Assembly (NCBI GenBank): GCA_900540785.1
Contig: UQHF01000042.1
Coordinates: forward strand, 1-12,460
DNA: 12,460 nt
Direction: 5' to 3'
Source of the DNA: an uncultured Blautia sp.
GTDB lineage: Bacteria > Bacillota > Clostridia > Lachnospirales > Lachnospiraceae
Each line of letters begins with the position of its first letter. The stretch's first letter is position 1. Below are positions 6,494 through 12,455 of this stretch, one piece after another. A program made the translations under genes and the position numbers. The notes under the pieces were generated by a model. That model searched no databases. It was given only the letters and a program-made list of their open reading frames with translations, and was not told where the DNA came from.

Positions 6494-7286
6494 TCTCTAG
6501 TCCCTCCTTGCTGATATCCAAATGAAATGTTTTGAACAGATTACTGTCACGTACTTTCTTTCCCTCTTGGTTCTGAAAAGTAATGTGCTTCCGTTTCTCT
6601 GTCCAGTTTACGTTCCATCCGAACTGCTTCATTTTTTCTATAAACTTTTCTTTGCTGATACAATTTTCCAGTGCTTTTAACACTGCCATTGCACAGTCCG
6701 CTACAAAGCTATCCTTTACCTGCTGACGGAACAGATTATATTTGTCTTTGCTCCATGCAATGACTTCCCCTTTTTCAATCTGACTTCCATCAAAATGCTT
6801 TCCTTTTTCGGCAACGGTCAGTCCTCGTTCCCGGCACATCTGATTGGTAAGCTGTTTCATACGTTCCAGATCTTTTCTGGTGTTATGCAGCTTTCTCCCA
6901 TCTTCATAACTCACTGAATTAGTAACCAAATGGCAGTGGATATGGTCTTTATCCTTATGCACAGCCACTAAGGTCTGGAATCCACTGAACCAATTTTCTG
7001 CAAACTCTTTTCCAAATTCAAATGCCTGCTCCGGGGTGATCTGCTCATCCTTATGCCAGGAAATAATGTTGTGGGCATACATTCTCCCTGTATCTTTATT
7101 CCACATCTTCTTTTCTTCCAAAAAGGTTCTGTACACCAGATCATAATTAATTTCATTGTGACAGTACGGGCCTGTTATATAAGTAAGCAGCTCACTTGTC
7201 TTGTCCTGTCGTAAAACATATTCAATACAATTTCTCATTGCTCCATGTGTATTTGTCCGCTTATTAATCGTCTTATTAACTGCCAT
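6045..7286 (-). CDS. MOBP-type relaxase / mobilization nuclease
   Basis: A 413-residue DNA-nicking relaxase that would cleave oriT and remain bound to the 5' end during conjugative transfer. The catalytic half occupies about residues 1-260. The metal-binding motif is clear as HKDKDHIHCHLVTN (110-123), with His115, His117 and His119. The likely nucleophile is Tyr23 in CIEYVLRQDKT, although this is inferred from position. Residues 265-413 are highly charged, rich in R/E/S and probably disordered or helical, and are encoded in the region shared with the downstream coiled-coil gene. The start ATG at 7284-7286 lies within the 3' end of mobC (52-nt overlap), with AAAGGA just upstream. MobC plus relaxase plus an upstream inverted repeat is a standard mobilisation module. 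With no type IV secretion genes here, it would depend on a helper element for transfer. Confidence 0.93.
   Translation of the reverse strand: MAVNKTINKRTNTHGAMRNCIEYVLRQDKTSELLTYITGPYCHNEINYDLVYRTFLEEKKMWNKDTGRMYAHNIISWHKDEQITPEQAFEFGKEFAENWFSGFQTLVAVHKDKDHIHCHLVTNSVSYEDGRKLHNTRKDLERMKQLTNQMCRERGLTVAEKGKHFDGSQIEKGEVIAWSKDKYNLFRQQVKDSFVADCAMAVLKALENCISKEKFIEKMKQFGWNVNWTEKRKHITFQNQEGKKVRDSNLFKTFHLDISKEGLENEFNGNRKKARDSANRDSRSDEELAGYYRQVEAACEGAGGVTGASDGRERRVTGEKSEDERVYPEISGKDTQAENGKTEAILRESRNARRNSEIKRRNSSFDNRTVRNAEAESIASEEQRRFEEQKRLEEQERARAARRRNKRRSGPEL
6503..6509 (-). promoter_or_regulatory. Strong Shine-Dalgarno inside the relaxase gene for the overlapping coiled-coil gene
   Basis: The minus strand reads AAGGAGG, a full match to the anti-SD core, 9 nt before ATG 6491-6493. 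In the relaxase frame the same bases contribute to the residues KEGL at about 261-264. Such a complete site at ideal spacing is the main evidence that the overlapping frame is translated. Confidence 0.8.
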
Positions 7287-7615
7287 ATCCTTTCACTCTC
7301 CTTCCGATACTTGAGAATATTTTTATTGAGGAAATACAACATACTGTCGTTTGGGATTTCTCCATCTGTATGCAGTTTTCTTGCAATCTGGTTGATATTT
7401 GTCGTAGCTCCCCGGAGCTGACAAAGGATATCCGCAAACATCTGGTTCAGTCTTTTCAGTTCTTCTATTTCCTCTGCCGTTGCTATCTTCAAGTCTGCGA
7501 TTGCTTTTATCACAACTTCCTGCTGTGTTCTTCCGGATTCTTTAACCTTGCTCTGAAACAAATCGTATTCCTCTTTATTCATCCGTATGGTTACTGTATG
7601 ATTTCGTTTTCTCAT
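7235..7615 (-). CDS. mobC: MobC-like relaxosome accessory protein
   Basis: A 126-residue DNA-binding protein that would help the relaxase open and nick oriT. The N-terminus RKRNHTVTIRMNKEEYDLF has the beta-strand/helix look of a ribbon-helix-helix domain. The central LRGATTNINQIARKLH (about 68-83) is the characteristic MobC-family motif. AAAGGAG lies 10 nt before the ATG at 7613-7615. Its 3' end overlaps the relaxase start by 52 nt, so the two are co-translated, and the candidate oriT hairpin sits about 80 bp upstream, where such proteins usually bind. All family-typical parts are present. Confidence is high for class and moderate for the exact DNA target. Confidence 0.9.
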   Translation of the reverse strand: MRKRNHTVTIRMNKEEYDLFQSKVKESGRTQQEVVIKAIADLKIATAEEIEELKRLNQMFADILCQLRGATTNINQIARKLHTDGEIPNDSMLYFLNKNILKYRKESERIWQLIRRLISGQIHMEQ

Positions 7616-7689
7616 AGGCTTTTGTCTCCTTTCATTGCTTGATTTTCATTCTTTGTTAACAGCCACAGCGTTCTGGCGGCATATTGGTA

Positions 7690-7745
7690 GGAGATTTATA
7701 AGAGAGTGCAACGCTCTCTTATACAGGTGCAGGACAGCGTCCTAG
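7690..7745. other. Candidate origin of transfer (oriT)
   Basis: A perfect 10-bp inverted repeat, TATAAGAGAG (7697-7706) and CTCTCTTATA (7714-7723), has a 7-nt loop. A short dyad AGGAC/GTCCT follows at 7731-7743. The minus strand between them reads GTCCTGCACC, which recalls the TCCTG core at the nic site of the RP4-like MOBP family. The location just upstream of mobC and the relaxase is typical for oriT. The nicked strand and exact nic site are unproven. Confidence 0.55.
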
Positions 7746-7810
7746 TCAATCAGTAAGTGTTCCGTAGGAATGTCCGGTGGACATTTCGCAGGAATACTTA
7801 CGCCATTGAC
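7745..7810. repeat. Long imperfect stem-loop beside oriT
   Basis: Bases 7754-7775 pair with 7800-7779 at 17 of 22 positions around a 3-nt loop. The outer GTCAAT (7745-7750) and ATTGAC (7805-7810) continue the stem after a small bulge. The whole 66-nt unit can fold back on itself on either strand. It may be a relaxosome site, a single-strand initiation site, or part of a leader RNA. Confidence 0.6.
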
Positions 7811-7840
7811 GTGCCGGGGTTCCAAGGGGCGGAGCCCTCT

Positions 7841-7908
7841 GGCAAGTTTAGGAACAGCCCAAAGGCTGGCTCCGGTGCATAGTGGCTTGCCACTTTGCGA
7901 AACTTGCC
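7841..7908. other. Possible three-way-junction nucleic acid structure
   Basis: A closing stem of 9 bp, GGCAAGTTT (7841-7849) with AAACTTGCC (7900-7908), encloses two hairpins. The first is CAGCC-caaa-GGCTG (7855-7868). The second is GCA-t-AGTGG (7877-7885), loop CTTG, then CCACT-t-TGC (7890-7898). The pairings use nearly all of the segment without conflict. G+C over 7801-7920 is 73 of 120 bases, well above the flanks. No protein-coding explanation is convincing. Confidence 0.45.
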
Positions 7909-8249
7909 TGTCATCTCCCCACCACTGAATCGACACCCGCCAGGCAATATTTTCCACCCTACATTATCAAATCCAAATGGAGATGACGGTGGGTTTGTGG
8001 TGCAGGAGCCGACTGCGGAAGAAAAAGAAAAGCTCCACCTTTCATAGATTTTCCCTTTCTGAAACAGGCTGGTCATGCACCACTCCGATGCGAAGTATCG
8101 GACAATCATGTGCCGTATCCGGCACCCTATATCTTTTCTTTGCCTGTTTGTACACCCCTCTCATCTGCAAACACCTTTCTGCCATATTTCCCTGTTATTT
8201 CTGTCTTTCTTTTTCTGAACTGCTTTCTATTTCTGCTGAAAGGCATAAA

Positions 8250-8377
8250 AATAGCAGTCATGAACATTTCTCCAACTCATAATGTCTGAAATGCTATCAC
8301 TGCTATTGTCTTTTTCTGCTATTCTGTTTTCGTAAAACTATTCTTTACTGTCAGTCCTTTTTCCTGTTACTGCTATT
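8250..8377. repeat. Short repeats ACTGCTATT
   Basis: ACTGCTATT occurs at 8299-8307 and 8369-8377, CTGCTATT at 8316-8323, and the inverse AATAGCAGT at 8250-8258. The outer copies extend to an 11-bp inverted pair (8248-8258 with 8369-8379). The last copy contains the stop codon of the small membrane protein gene. The set may be protein-binding sites or a loose terminator-like dyad; spacing is irregular, so an iteron origin is only a possibility. Confidence 0.4.
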
Positions 8378-8636
8378 TTATTTTGTCGCAAATTTCAAGC
8401 AGGTCATGTAATAAATTCTCCAGTTTCATAAGTCTGCGATGCTGATACCAGATCAATCCTGGCAATCCCGCTGCAAGAAAGAACGAAGCACACAAAATCT
8501 TTATTGCCTGTCCTCTGCTGCTTATCCCTCCATATCCAAATCCACATACCAGATTCACGAATAAAACATAGAAATATCCACAAAATAAGACAAACTCAAA
8601 AATCCACACCAGCACCTTTTTCACTTTCTCTTTCAC
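8373..8636 (-). CDS. Small two-helix membrane protein, unknown function
   Basis: An 87-residue protein starting at GTG 8634-8636, with AGGAGGGAG upstream at a slightly long spacing (about 8-12 nt). It has a short basic N-terminus, a membrane segment at about residues 8-33, a glycine-rich turn, a second segment at about 45-63, and a charged C-terminal helix ending LLHDLLEICDKIK, probably cytoplasmic. I do not recognise the family. Its promoter lies among two operator-like sites shared with the divergent XRE gene, so the pair looks like a repressor-controlled membrane protein module. Possible roles include surface or entry exclusion or element maintenance; nothing in the sequence decides between them. 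Confidence 0.65.
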   Translation of the reverse strand: MKEKVKKVLVWIFEFVLFCGYFYVLFVNLVCGFGYGGISSRGQAIKILCASFFLAAGLPGLIWYQHRRLMKLENLLHDLLEICDKIK

Positions 8637-8668
8637 TCTGTACTTCTCCCTCCTACATTTTTAAATTC

Positions 8669-8697
8669 AGTGTAGCGAATTTCCCGCTATATTTCAA
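8669..8697 (-). promoter_or_regulatory. Promoter of the small membrane protein gene
   Basis: The minus strand has TTGAAA (8692-8697), a 17-nt spacer and TACACT (8669-8674). The operator at 8673-8689 sits inside this promoter, so the divergent XRE protein can be expected to repress it. The distance to the GTG start is about 32 nt beyond the -10. Confidence 0.65.
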
Positions 8698-8714
8698 TAG
8701 TGAATATCTCGCTA
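8673..8714. promoter_or_regulatory. Two 17-bp operator-like dyads, likely XRE binding sites
   Basis: TAGCGAATTTCCCGCTA (8673-8689) and TAGTGAATATCTCGCTA (8698-8714) are two copies of the same dyad: half-site TAGCG or TAGTG, 7-nt centre, CGCTA. Their centres are 25 bp apart in the divergent gap. Paired dyads of this size are typical for XRE/Cro-like repressors. The first lies within the membrane protein promoter. The second is immediately upstream of that promoter's -35 and close to the XRE start, so autoregulation is likely too. Confidence 0.7.
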
Positions 8715-8742
8715 AGTTATTATTATGCTAGAGGTGAAACAC

Positions 8743-8976
8743 ATGTATCAGAGAATACGGGATCTGCGTGAAGATCGTGACCTTACGCAGAAGAATATGG
8801 GTGAAATCCTAAATTGCAGTCAGCGTATTTACAGTAATTATGAATGTGGTGATGTCGATATCCCTACTCACATTCTGATTAAACTGGCTGAATTTCATAA
8901 TACCAGCGTTGATTATCTGCTAAACCTGACAGATGATAAACGTCCTTACCCAAGAAAAAAGAATAGCTCCACTTAA
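8743..8976 (+). CDS. XRE/Cro-type helix-turn-helix regulator
   Basis: A 77-residue single-domain repressor. The five-helix HTH fold covers about residues 4-63, with IRDLREDRDLTQKNMGEIL as the first helices, the recognition helix near SQRIYSNYECG, and the closing HNTSVDYLLNLTD. I start it at ATG 8743, because GAGGTG lies about 8 nt upstream; the in-frame ATG 8725 has no ribosome site and would sit within the promoter area. It is divergent from the small membrane protein, with two matched dyads between them, and is the only plus-strand gene in the mobile part. An intrinsic terminator follows directly. It probably represses the membrane protein gene and itself. Confidence 0.9.
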   Translation: MYQRIRDLREDRDLTQKNMGEILNCSQRIYSNYECGDVDIPTHILIKLAEFHNTSVDYLLNLTDDKRPYPRKKNSST

Positions 8977-9013
8977 AGCAGTCTGATTTATTTTATGTAA
9001 GCCAGACTGCTTT
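8975..9013 (+). terminator. Intrinsic terminator after the XRE gene
   Basis: An 11-bp perfect stem, AAAGCAGTCTG (8975-8985) and CAGACTGCTTT (9003-9013), has a 17-nt loop and is followed by TTTTCTTTTA-type sequence. It overlaps the last bases of the XRE stop codon. The minus-strand side has only a short T-run, so it may stop the convergent parMR transcript less efficiently. Confidence 0.8.
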
Positions 9014-9027
9014 TCTTTTATAATCAG

Positions 9028-9480
9028 CTAAAAACTGTCTGCAAAATCCAGTGCTGCATCCATATCAGCTTCTTTCTCCCAGTCCAGATTATCTTCTGCG
9101 ATCTCTTCATCCGTTTTCTCCATTGTTAGTGTTCTGTCTGGCAGATTAATTTCTCCTACCGATTCTTTTACAAACGGTACAAGCATTTCCATCAGATTCT
9201 TCGCTATAGCCATCGGGGCAGATTCTTTCACTCCATCCCGGACAGCTGTTTCCACTCTTTCCAGAAAAGCATCTTCCTTTTCTCTGGTTTCCAGATACGG
9301 ATCTGCTTCATTCCTGTACTCTCTGGAAAAATAATCGTTTAAAGCAACTACAACTGCTCTGGTGTACGATTTATATTTTTCCCTGTCCATCGTCTGCAAA
9401 TATTCCCATGCCTGCCTGTCCTGTTCATCACAAAGATTCAAACGGATATTTGTGTTGATGATTTTCCGTTCTTTTCTCAT
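9028..9480 (-). CDS. ParR-like partition adaptor protein
   Basis: A 150-residue protein whose N-terminal part (about residues 1-50, with INTNIRLNLCDEQDRQAW and a following helix) looks like a ribbon-helix-helix DNA-binding domain. The C-terminus is strongly acidic (EEIAEDNLDWEKEADMDAAL) and ends with aromatic Phe. Small size, RHH head, acidic tail and tight coupling to a ParM-like actin gene (ATGA overlap at 9477-9480) match type II plasmid partition adaptors, which bind centromere repeats and cap the ParM filament. Sequence similarity to known ParR proteins is not obvious, so the role rests mainly on gene order. A CopG-like regulator is the alternative. Confidence 0.65.
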   Translation of the reverse strand: MRKERKIINTNIRLNLCDEQDRQAWEYLQTMDREKYKSYTRAVVVALNDYFSREYRNEADPYLETREKEDAFLERVETAVRDGVKESAPMAIAKNLMEMLVPFVKESVGEINLPDRTLTMEKTDEEIAEDNLDWEKEADMDAALDFADSF

Positions 9481-10421
9481 ACAAGCATCCCTCCGTTTCT
9501 CTGGATTTTCCTTACGCTCATTGCTTCATAGCCTTTCGCTGTGGCACAGATGTCCCGTACAATTGTCACCCGGCTCTTGTCATATTCTCCAAAATTCTGG
9601 ATCATACAACCGCCACCGCCGACCACATACAGACGCATCAGTTCTGGATTATATTCCCGTTCTCTCAGCTTATGAAAGATTTCTTTCGTATAATCTCCGG
9701 CAGCTTTACGAATGACTGTCAGATATTTCTCACCAATATCTGCTGTCCCGGTACGGATCACCTGCTCAATCACCAGATCATCCACCACTGTTCCCAGTTC
9801 TTTCAACAAAGATTCCCTGACTGCAAGCACACACTGGTGCGTTCCATATTTCTCTGTAAAGCATTTCTTCTCTAATGGACGGGAATTATTGATATACATG
9901 ATGTTCATAGTCCCGTTTCCAATATCCACAAGCATGTTGATTCCTTTGAAATCCTGTAAACGGTAAAAAGCTGCTGCAAATCCCTGTGGGTAAATATCAG
10001 CTCCTGCAAACTCCACACGATATTCTTTATTGCGGAATGTAAAATCCACACATTCATTCTGGAGAAGATATTTCTGGAAATCTTCTTTCTGTATAGCTAC
10101 CCAGGTAAGTGGAAGTCCGGCTGCAATGTGTACCTTTGCCCGGTTCATACCTTTCCCATCCAGTTCCCTTGCGATAGCCGCCAGTGTCAGCACATAATAG
10201 TCCTCGTCCTGCGTTTTCTCTGCACAGAACTCCTTGTGTTCCTCTCCGATCTGGTAATACATGTCATTGTAAACAAGAAGATTATTCTGGAAGATTGGCT
10301 CCTTGTCATATCTGGCTACACCGGATGGAAAGCATCTGGTGGCTGTTTTCATGTTTCCATACCCATGATCAATCCCGATCACCATAACTGTCTCATTATT
10401 GTTGTTTTTCATCATTCTCAT
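9477..10421 (-). CDS. parM: ParM/StbA-like actin-fold plasmid segregation ATPase
   Basis: A 314-residue actin-like protein that should form filaments to separate element copies. The nucleotide-binding motifs are in order: phosphate-1 GIDHGYGNMKT (16-26), phosphate-2 LVDIGNGTMNIMYI (164-177), and the adenosine motif VVGGGGCMI (266-274). YPQGFAAAF, before phosphate-2, also fits the fold. I start it at ATG 10419-10421, where GAGG is 7 nt upstream; the ATG two codons earlier is too close to that site. It overlaps the ParR-like gene by 4 nt. The upstream 189-bp gap holds palindromes that could be operator or centromere. A ParM-type system implies that the element is, or recently was, an autonomously replicating plasmid form. 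Confidence 0.9.
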   Translation of the reverse strand: MRMMKNNNNETVMVIGIDHGYGNMKTATRCFPSGVARYDKEPIFQNNLLVYNDMYYQIGEEHKEFCAEKTQDEDYYVLTLAAIARELDGKGMNRAKVHIAAGLPLTWVAIQKEDFQKYLLQNECVDFTFRNKEYRVEFAGADIYPQGFAAAFYRLQDFKGINMLVDIGNGTMNIMYINNSRPLEKKCFTEKYGTHQCVLAVRESLLKELGTVVDDLVIEQVIRTGTADIGEKYLTVIRKAAGDYTKEIFHKLREREYNPELMRLYVVGGGGCMIQNFGEYDKSRVTIVRDICATAKGYEAMSVRKIQRNGGMLV

Positions 10422-10458
10422 AATCATACCTCATACTTTCTTAATATTTATTTTTGAC

Positions 10459-10512
10459 TTTCTCCCAAATTTGGGAAAAACCTATATTTGTATCAGCTAA
10501 AACGTTGATACA
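10459..10512. promoter_or_regulatory. Dyads upstream of the partition operon, candidate operator or parC
   Basis: TCCCAAATTTGGGA (10463-10476) is a perfect 14-bp palindrome flanked by complementary T/A runs, and TGTATCA (10489-10495) pairs with TGATACA (10506-10512) across a 10-nt spacer. They lie 40-90 bp before the parM-like start, where type II partition loci keep their combined centromere and promoter. No longer array of direct repeats is visible, which is unlike classical parC. The rest of the 10428-10616 gap is A+T-rich and shows only a weak A/T stem (10538-10545 with 10601-10608). Confidence 0.45.
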
Positions 10513-10616
10513 TGAAAAAGGGCAGTCAGTGTAAAAAAAGCAAAATTTTATGTACTCTGGCAGCTATCTTTGTTATTTCTCCTGCTCCGGTAACATTTCT
10601 TTTTGCTTATTTTGCC

Positions 10617-12455
10617 CTAAATGCCCTTAATTTCCTGATTCATATTTAATTGTAACTGTTTATAATCTATATCTGTTTCTTCAAAAGGTATTCTTTCTTC
10701 TGGATCTACAGGACAAAAATCTTCTTCCTTAACTGCAATATCCTGATAATAAAACTCACCATTGTACTGCTTCAGAAGGAAACCTTTATCTGTCATATTT
10801 CTGAAAAAGTTGGATTTACCATGCCCCTGTCTGCCATTCTCTTTACAGTATTCCTCATACATATGGAACACTTCACTTCGTTTCAGACGTTTTCCTTTGG
10901 CACGCACCAATGACTCATCAATAAAAGCACAGATACTATCTGACGTCCGTTGCACTTCTCTTACACATTCTTTGCTGTGTTCGCTCTCCGTGAACTTTCC
11001 CTGTTCGTACAGATTTTTCAATGCAATCATCGCCATATGAATTGCATAATCGGATTCTGCCTGTACCTTTTCCTTTAAGTGCAGATCTTTTTCACCACTT
11101 TTTACTACCCGGTTCATATCAAGAATCAGTAGTCTACGGTAAAAAGCATCTGACTTATCCTCAAGATTCTGCGGCATTTCATTGGTAGAAAAAAGCAGCT
11201 TCGCATAAGAGTGGAAATGAATTGCATCCTGTCCTTTTTTCTCATAAATCAGTGTGTCCTCACCGACTGCTTTCTTTAATACATCTGTGTTCTCCATTGC
11301 TTTGCATGGAATATCTGCACAGGCATTTAACAGCTTTCCATACATTCCAGTCGCATAGAATCGTTTATTTAAATCCTGTAAAGAAATACTGGACATATTG
11401 GTGATTCCAACTACATGCTGGATCAGCGATACTGCCACAGACTTTCCGGTTCCACCATTTCCTTTCAGTGTAAGGAATTTCTGAAACTGCGTATCCTGTG
11501 TCATGCAGTATCCAAAATACTCCCAGAATGTCTGCTGTTCTTCTTTGTTAGGAAGAGACGATGCCAGATACTTTTTTATATTTTCTCCACCTTGTAACAC
11601 CTGCTCACAATCTTCTGGATAATAGGGAAATGGTATCTGATTGATTGTCAGATAATCTGGATTGTGTTCCAACATTTCGCCTTTAACCGGATCATAATAT
11701 CCATTTTTGAAATTGATCCACCGCACAGGTTGTTTATTTAGTTCATATGCCTCTCGGTGAACTTTTGGCTGTGCGATCAGTAGATTATAGATTCTTTTGA
11801 TCACTCCACTCTGTACCTGATCACGATAGATCAGCTTCTGGATACGGTATTTCATTCTTACCCCATCATGGTCTTCCAGGAAAACACCATGCTCATAATA
11901 ATACGGTGTGATTCCCACCACAAAAAACTGAACATTCTCCACCAGGTAATCTACAATCTCCATATCCCGGACACCTTTCACATTCCCTTTTGCATCAAAT
12001 AAGTGAAAACGGCTCAGTTCCGGTTCTTCTTTCGGATCTCGCTCAAACCGAAGAATATACTGTTCCAGTAATTTCTCAACTTCTTTCTGATTATCCAGTT
12101 TGCCAAGGTACTCCTTCTCTTTGAACAACTGCCAGCCTGCTTTTCCGTCAAGACCAGCGTCTTTGAAAAATGTCAGTATCTTATCATTTACCCACTTCAC
12201 CGTACAGGAAGCCACATAATGATAGGCACTCTGACAGCTTCCAGTAAACTGAATAGATCTCATTTCCTCTATAAAGGAATCTGCACTGAAATAATATCCG
12301 TCATCTTCCTGCACCAGACAAAGTGCCTGATAACCTGACATCACAATATTCAACGCTATATCCTGATTGTCCACCAAAAAGATATAGGTCTGTGCTGTCC
12401 CTTCTGGATTGGTTTCCATATAATGCTTCAAAAACTTCTTGTTCAAACTTATCAC
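10617..12455 (-). CDS. P4/D5-type replication protein (SF3 helicase, putative primase-helicase)
   Basis: About 612 residues; the element's replication initiator or helicase. The SF3 ATPase core is at about 325-450: Walker A GNGGTGKS (332-339), Walker B-like LLNACADIP (376-384), sensor LLFSTNEMP (420-428) and arginine pair FYRRL (438-442). Before it, residues 245-320 with NGYYD and WEYFGYCM match the D5 N-terminal-like region of plasmid and phage P4-family proteins. A winged-helix-like segment follows at about 525-575. The N-terminal 100 residues include TYIFLVDNQDIALNIVMSGY, which could be a degenerate TOPRIM primase domain without the usual Glu, but this is uncertain. The GTG at 12453-12455 has AGGA right against it; TTG 12446 has better spacing, and the frame is still open at the edge, so the 5' end is unresolved. 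Confidence 0.88.
   Translation of the reverse strand: MISLNKKFLKHYMETNPEGTAQTYIFLVDNQDIALNIVMSGYQALCLVQEDDGYYFSADSFIEEMRSIQFTGSCQSAYHYVASCTVKWVNDKILTFFKDAGLDGKAGWQLFKEKEYLGKLDNQKEVEKLLEQYILRFERDPKEEPELSRFHLFDAKGNVKGVRDMEIVDYLVENVQFFVVGITPYYYEHGVFLEDHDGVRMKYRIQKLIYRDQVQSGVIKRIYNLLIAQPKVHREAYELNKQPVRWINFKNGYYDPVKGEMLEHNPDYLTINQIPFPYYPEDCEQVLQGGENIKKYLASSLPNKEEQQTFWEYFGYCMTQDTQFQKFLTLKGNGGTGKSVAVSLIQHVVGITNMSSISLQDLNKRFYATGMYGKLLNACADIPCKAMENTDVLKKAVGEDTLIYEKKGQDAIHFHSYAKLLFSTNEMPQNLEDKSDAFYRRLLILDMNRVVKSGEKDLHLKEKVQAESDYAIHMAMIALKNLYEQGKFTESEHSKECVREVQRTSDSICAFIDESLVRAKGKRLKRSEVFHMYEEYCKENGRQGHGKSNFFRNMTDKGFLLKQYNGEFYYQDIAVKEEDFCPVDPEERIPFEETDIDYKQLQLNMNQEIKGI

Larger units (their letters stand above)
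7616..8372. other. 757-nt non-coding region: oriT, structured block, pyrimidine-rich stretch
   Basis: No convincing protein gene is seen here. From mobC outward it holds the oriT candidate (7690-7745), a long stem-loop (7745-7810), the three-way junction (7841-7908), and further inverted repeats: 7911-7918 with 7979-7986; 7997-8004 (GTGGTGCA) with 8076-8083 (TGCACCAC), enclosing GGAGC/GCTCC at 8005-8009 and 8032-8036; CCGAT/ATCGG at 8085-8101; and GTGCCG/CGGCAC at 8110-8125. Bases 8130-8240 are pyrimidine-rich on the plus strand. Two tiny minus-strand frames, 8042-8185 (47 codons) and 7959-8045 (28 codons), overlap as ATGA but lack strong ribosome sites. A transcript of the mob operon starting upstream would carry this block as a long 5' leader. 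Confidence 0.6.

Noticed and set aside
7742..7957. Minus-strand frame of 71 codons across the long stem-loop
   Set aside because: The 3' part is wholly made of the 7745-7810 hairpin, and start context is poor.
7798..8109. Minus-strand frame of 103 codons in the structured region
   Set aside because: It lacks a ribosome site, contains no recognisable domain, and runs through the inverted repeats whose pairing explains the sequence better. It may be annotated in related genomes but I see no support here.
8110..8135. GTGCCG/CGGCAC hairpin as a terminator
   Set aside because: The stem is good, but the sequence after it on either strand is not a clean T-run, so I treat it as part of the structured block.
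7977..8282. Plus-strand frame of 101 codons
   Set aside because: It is low-complexity Ser/Phe/Cys-rich from pyrimidine-rich DNA, with no ribosome site or domain.
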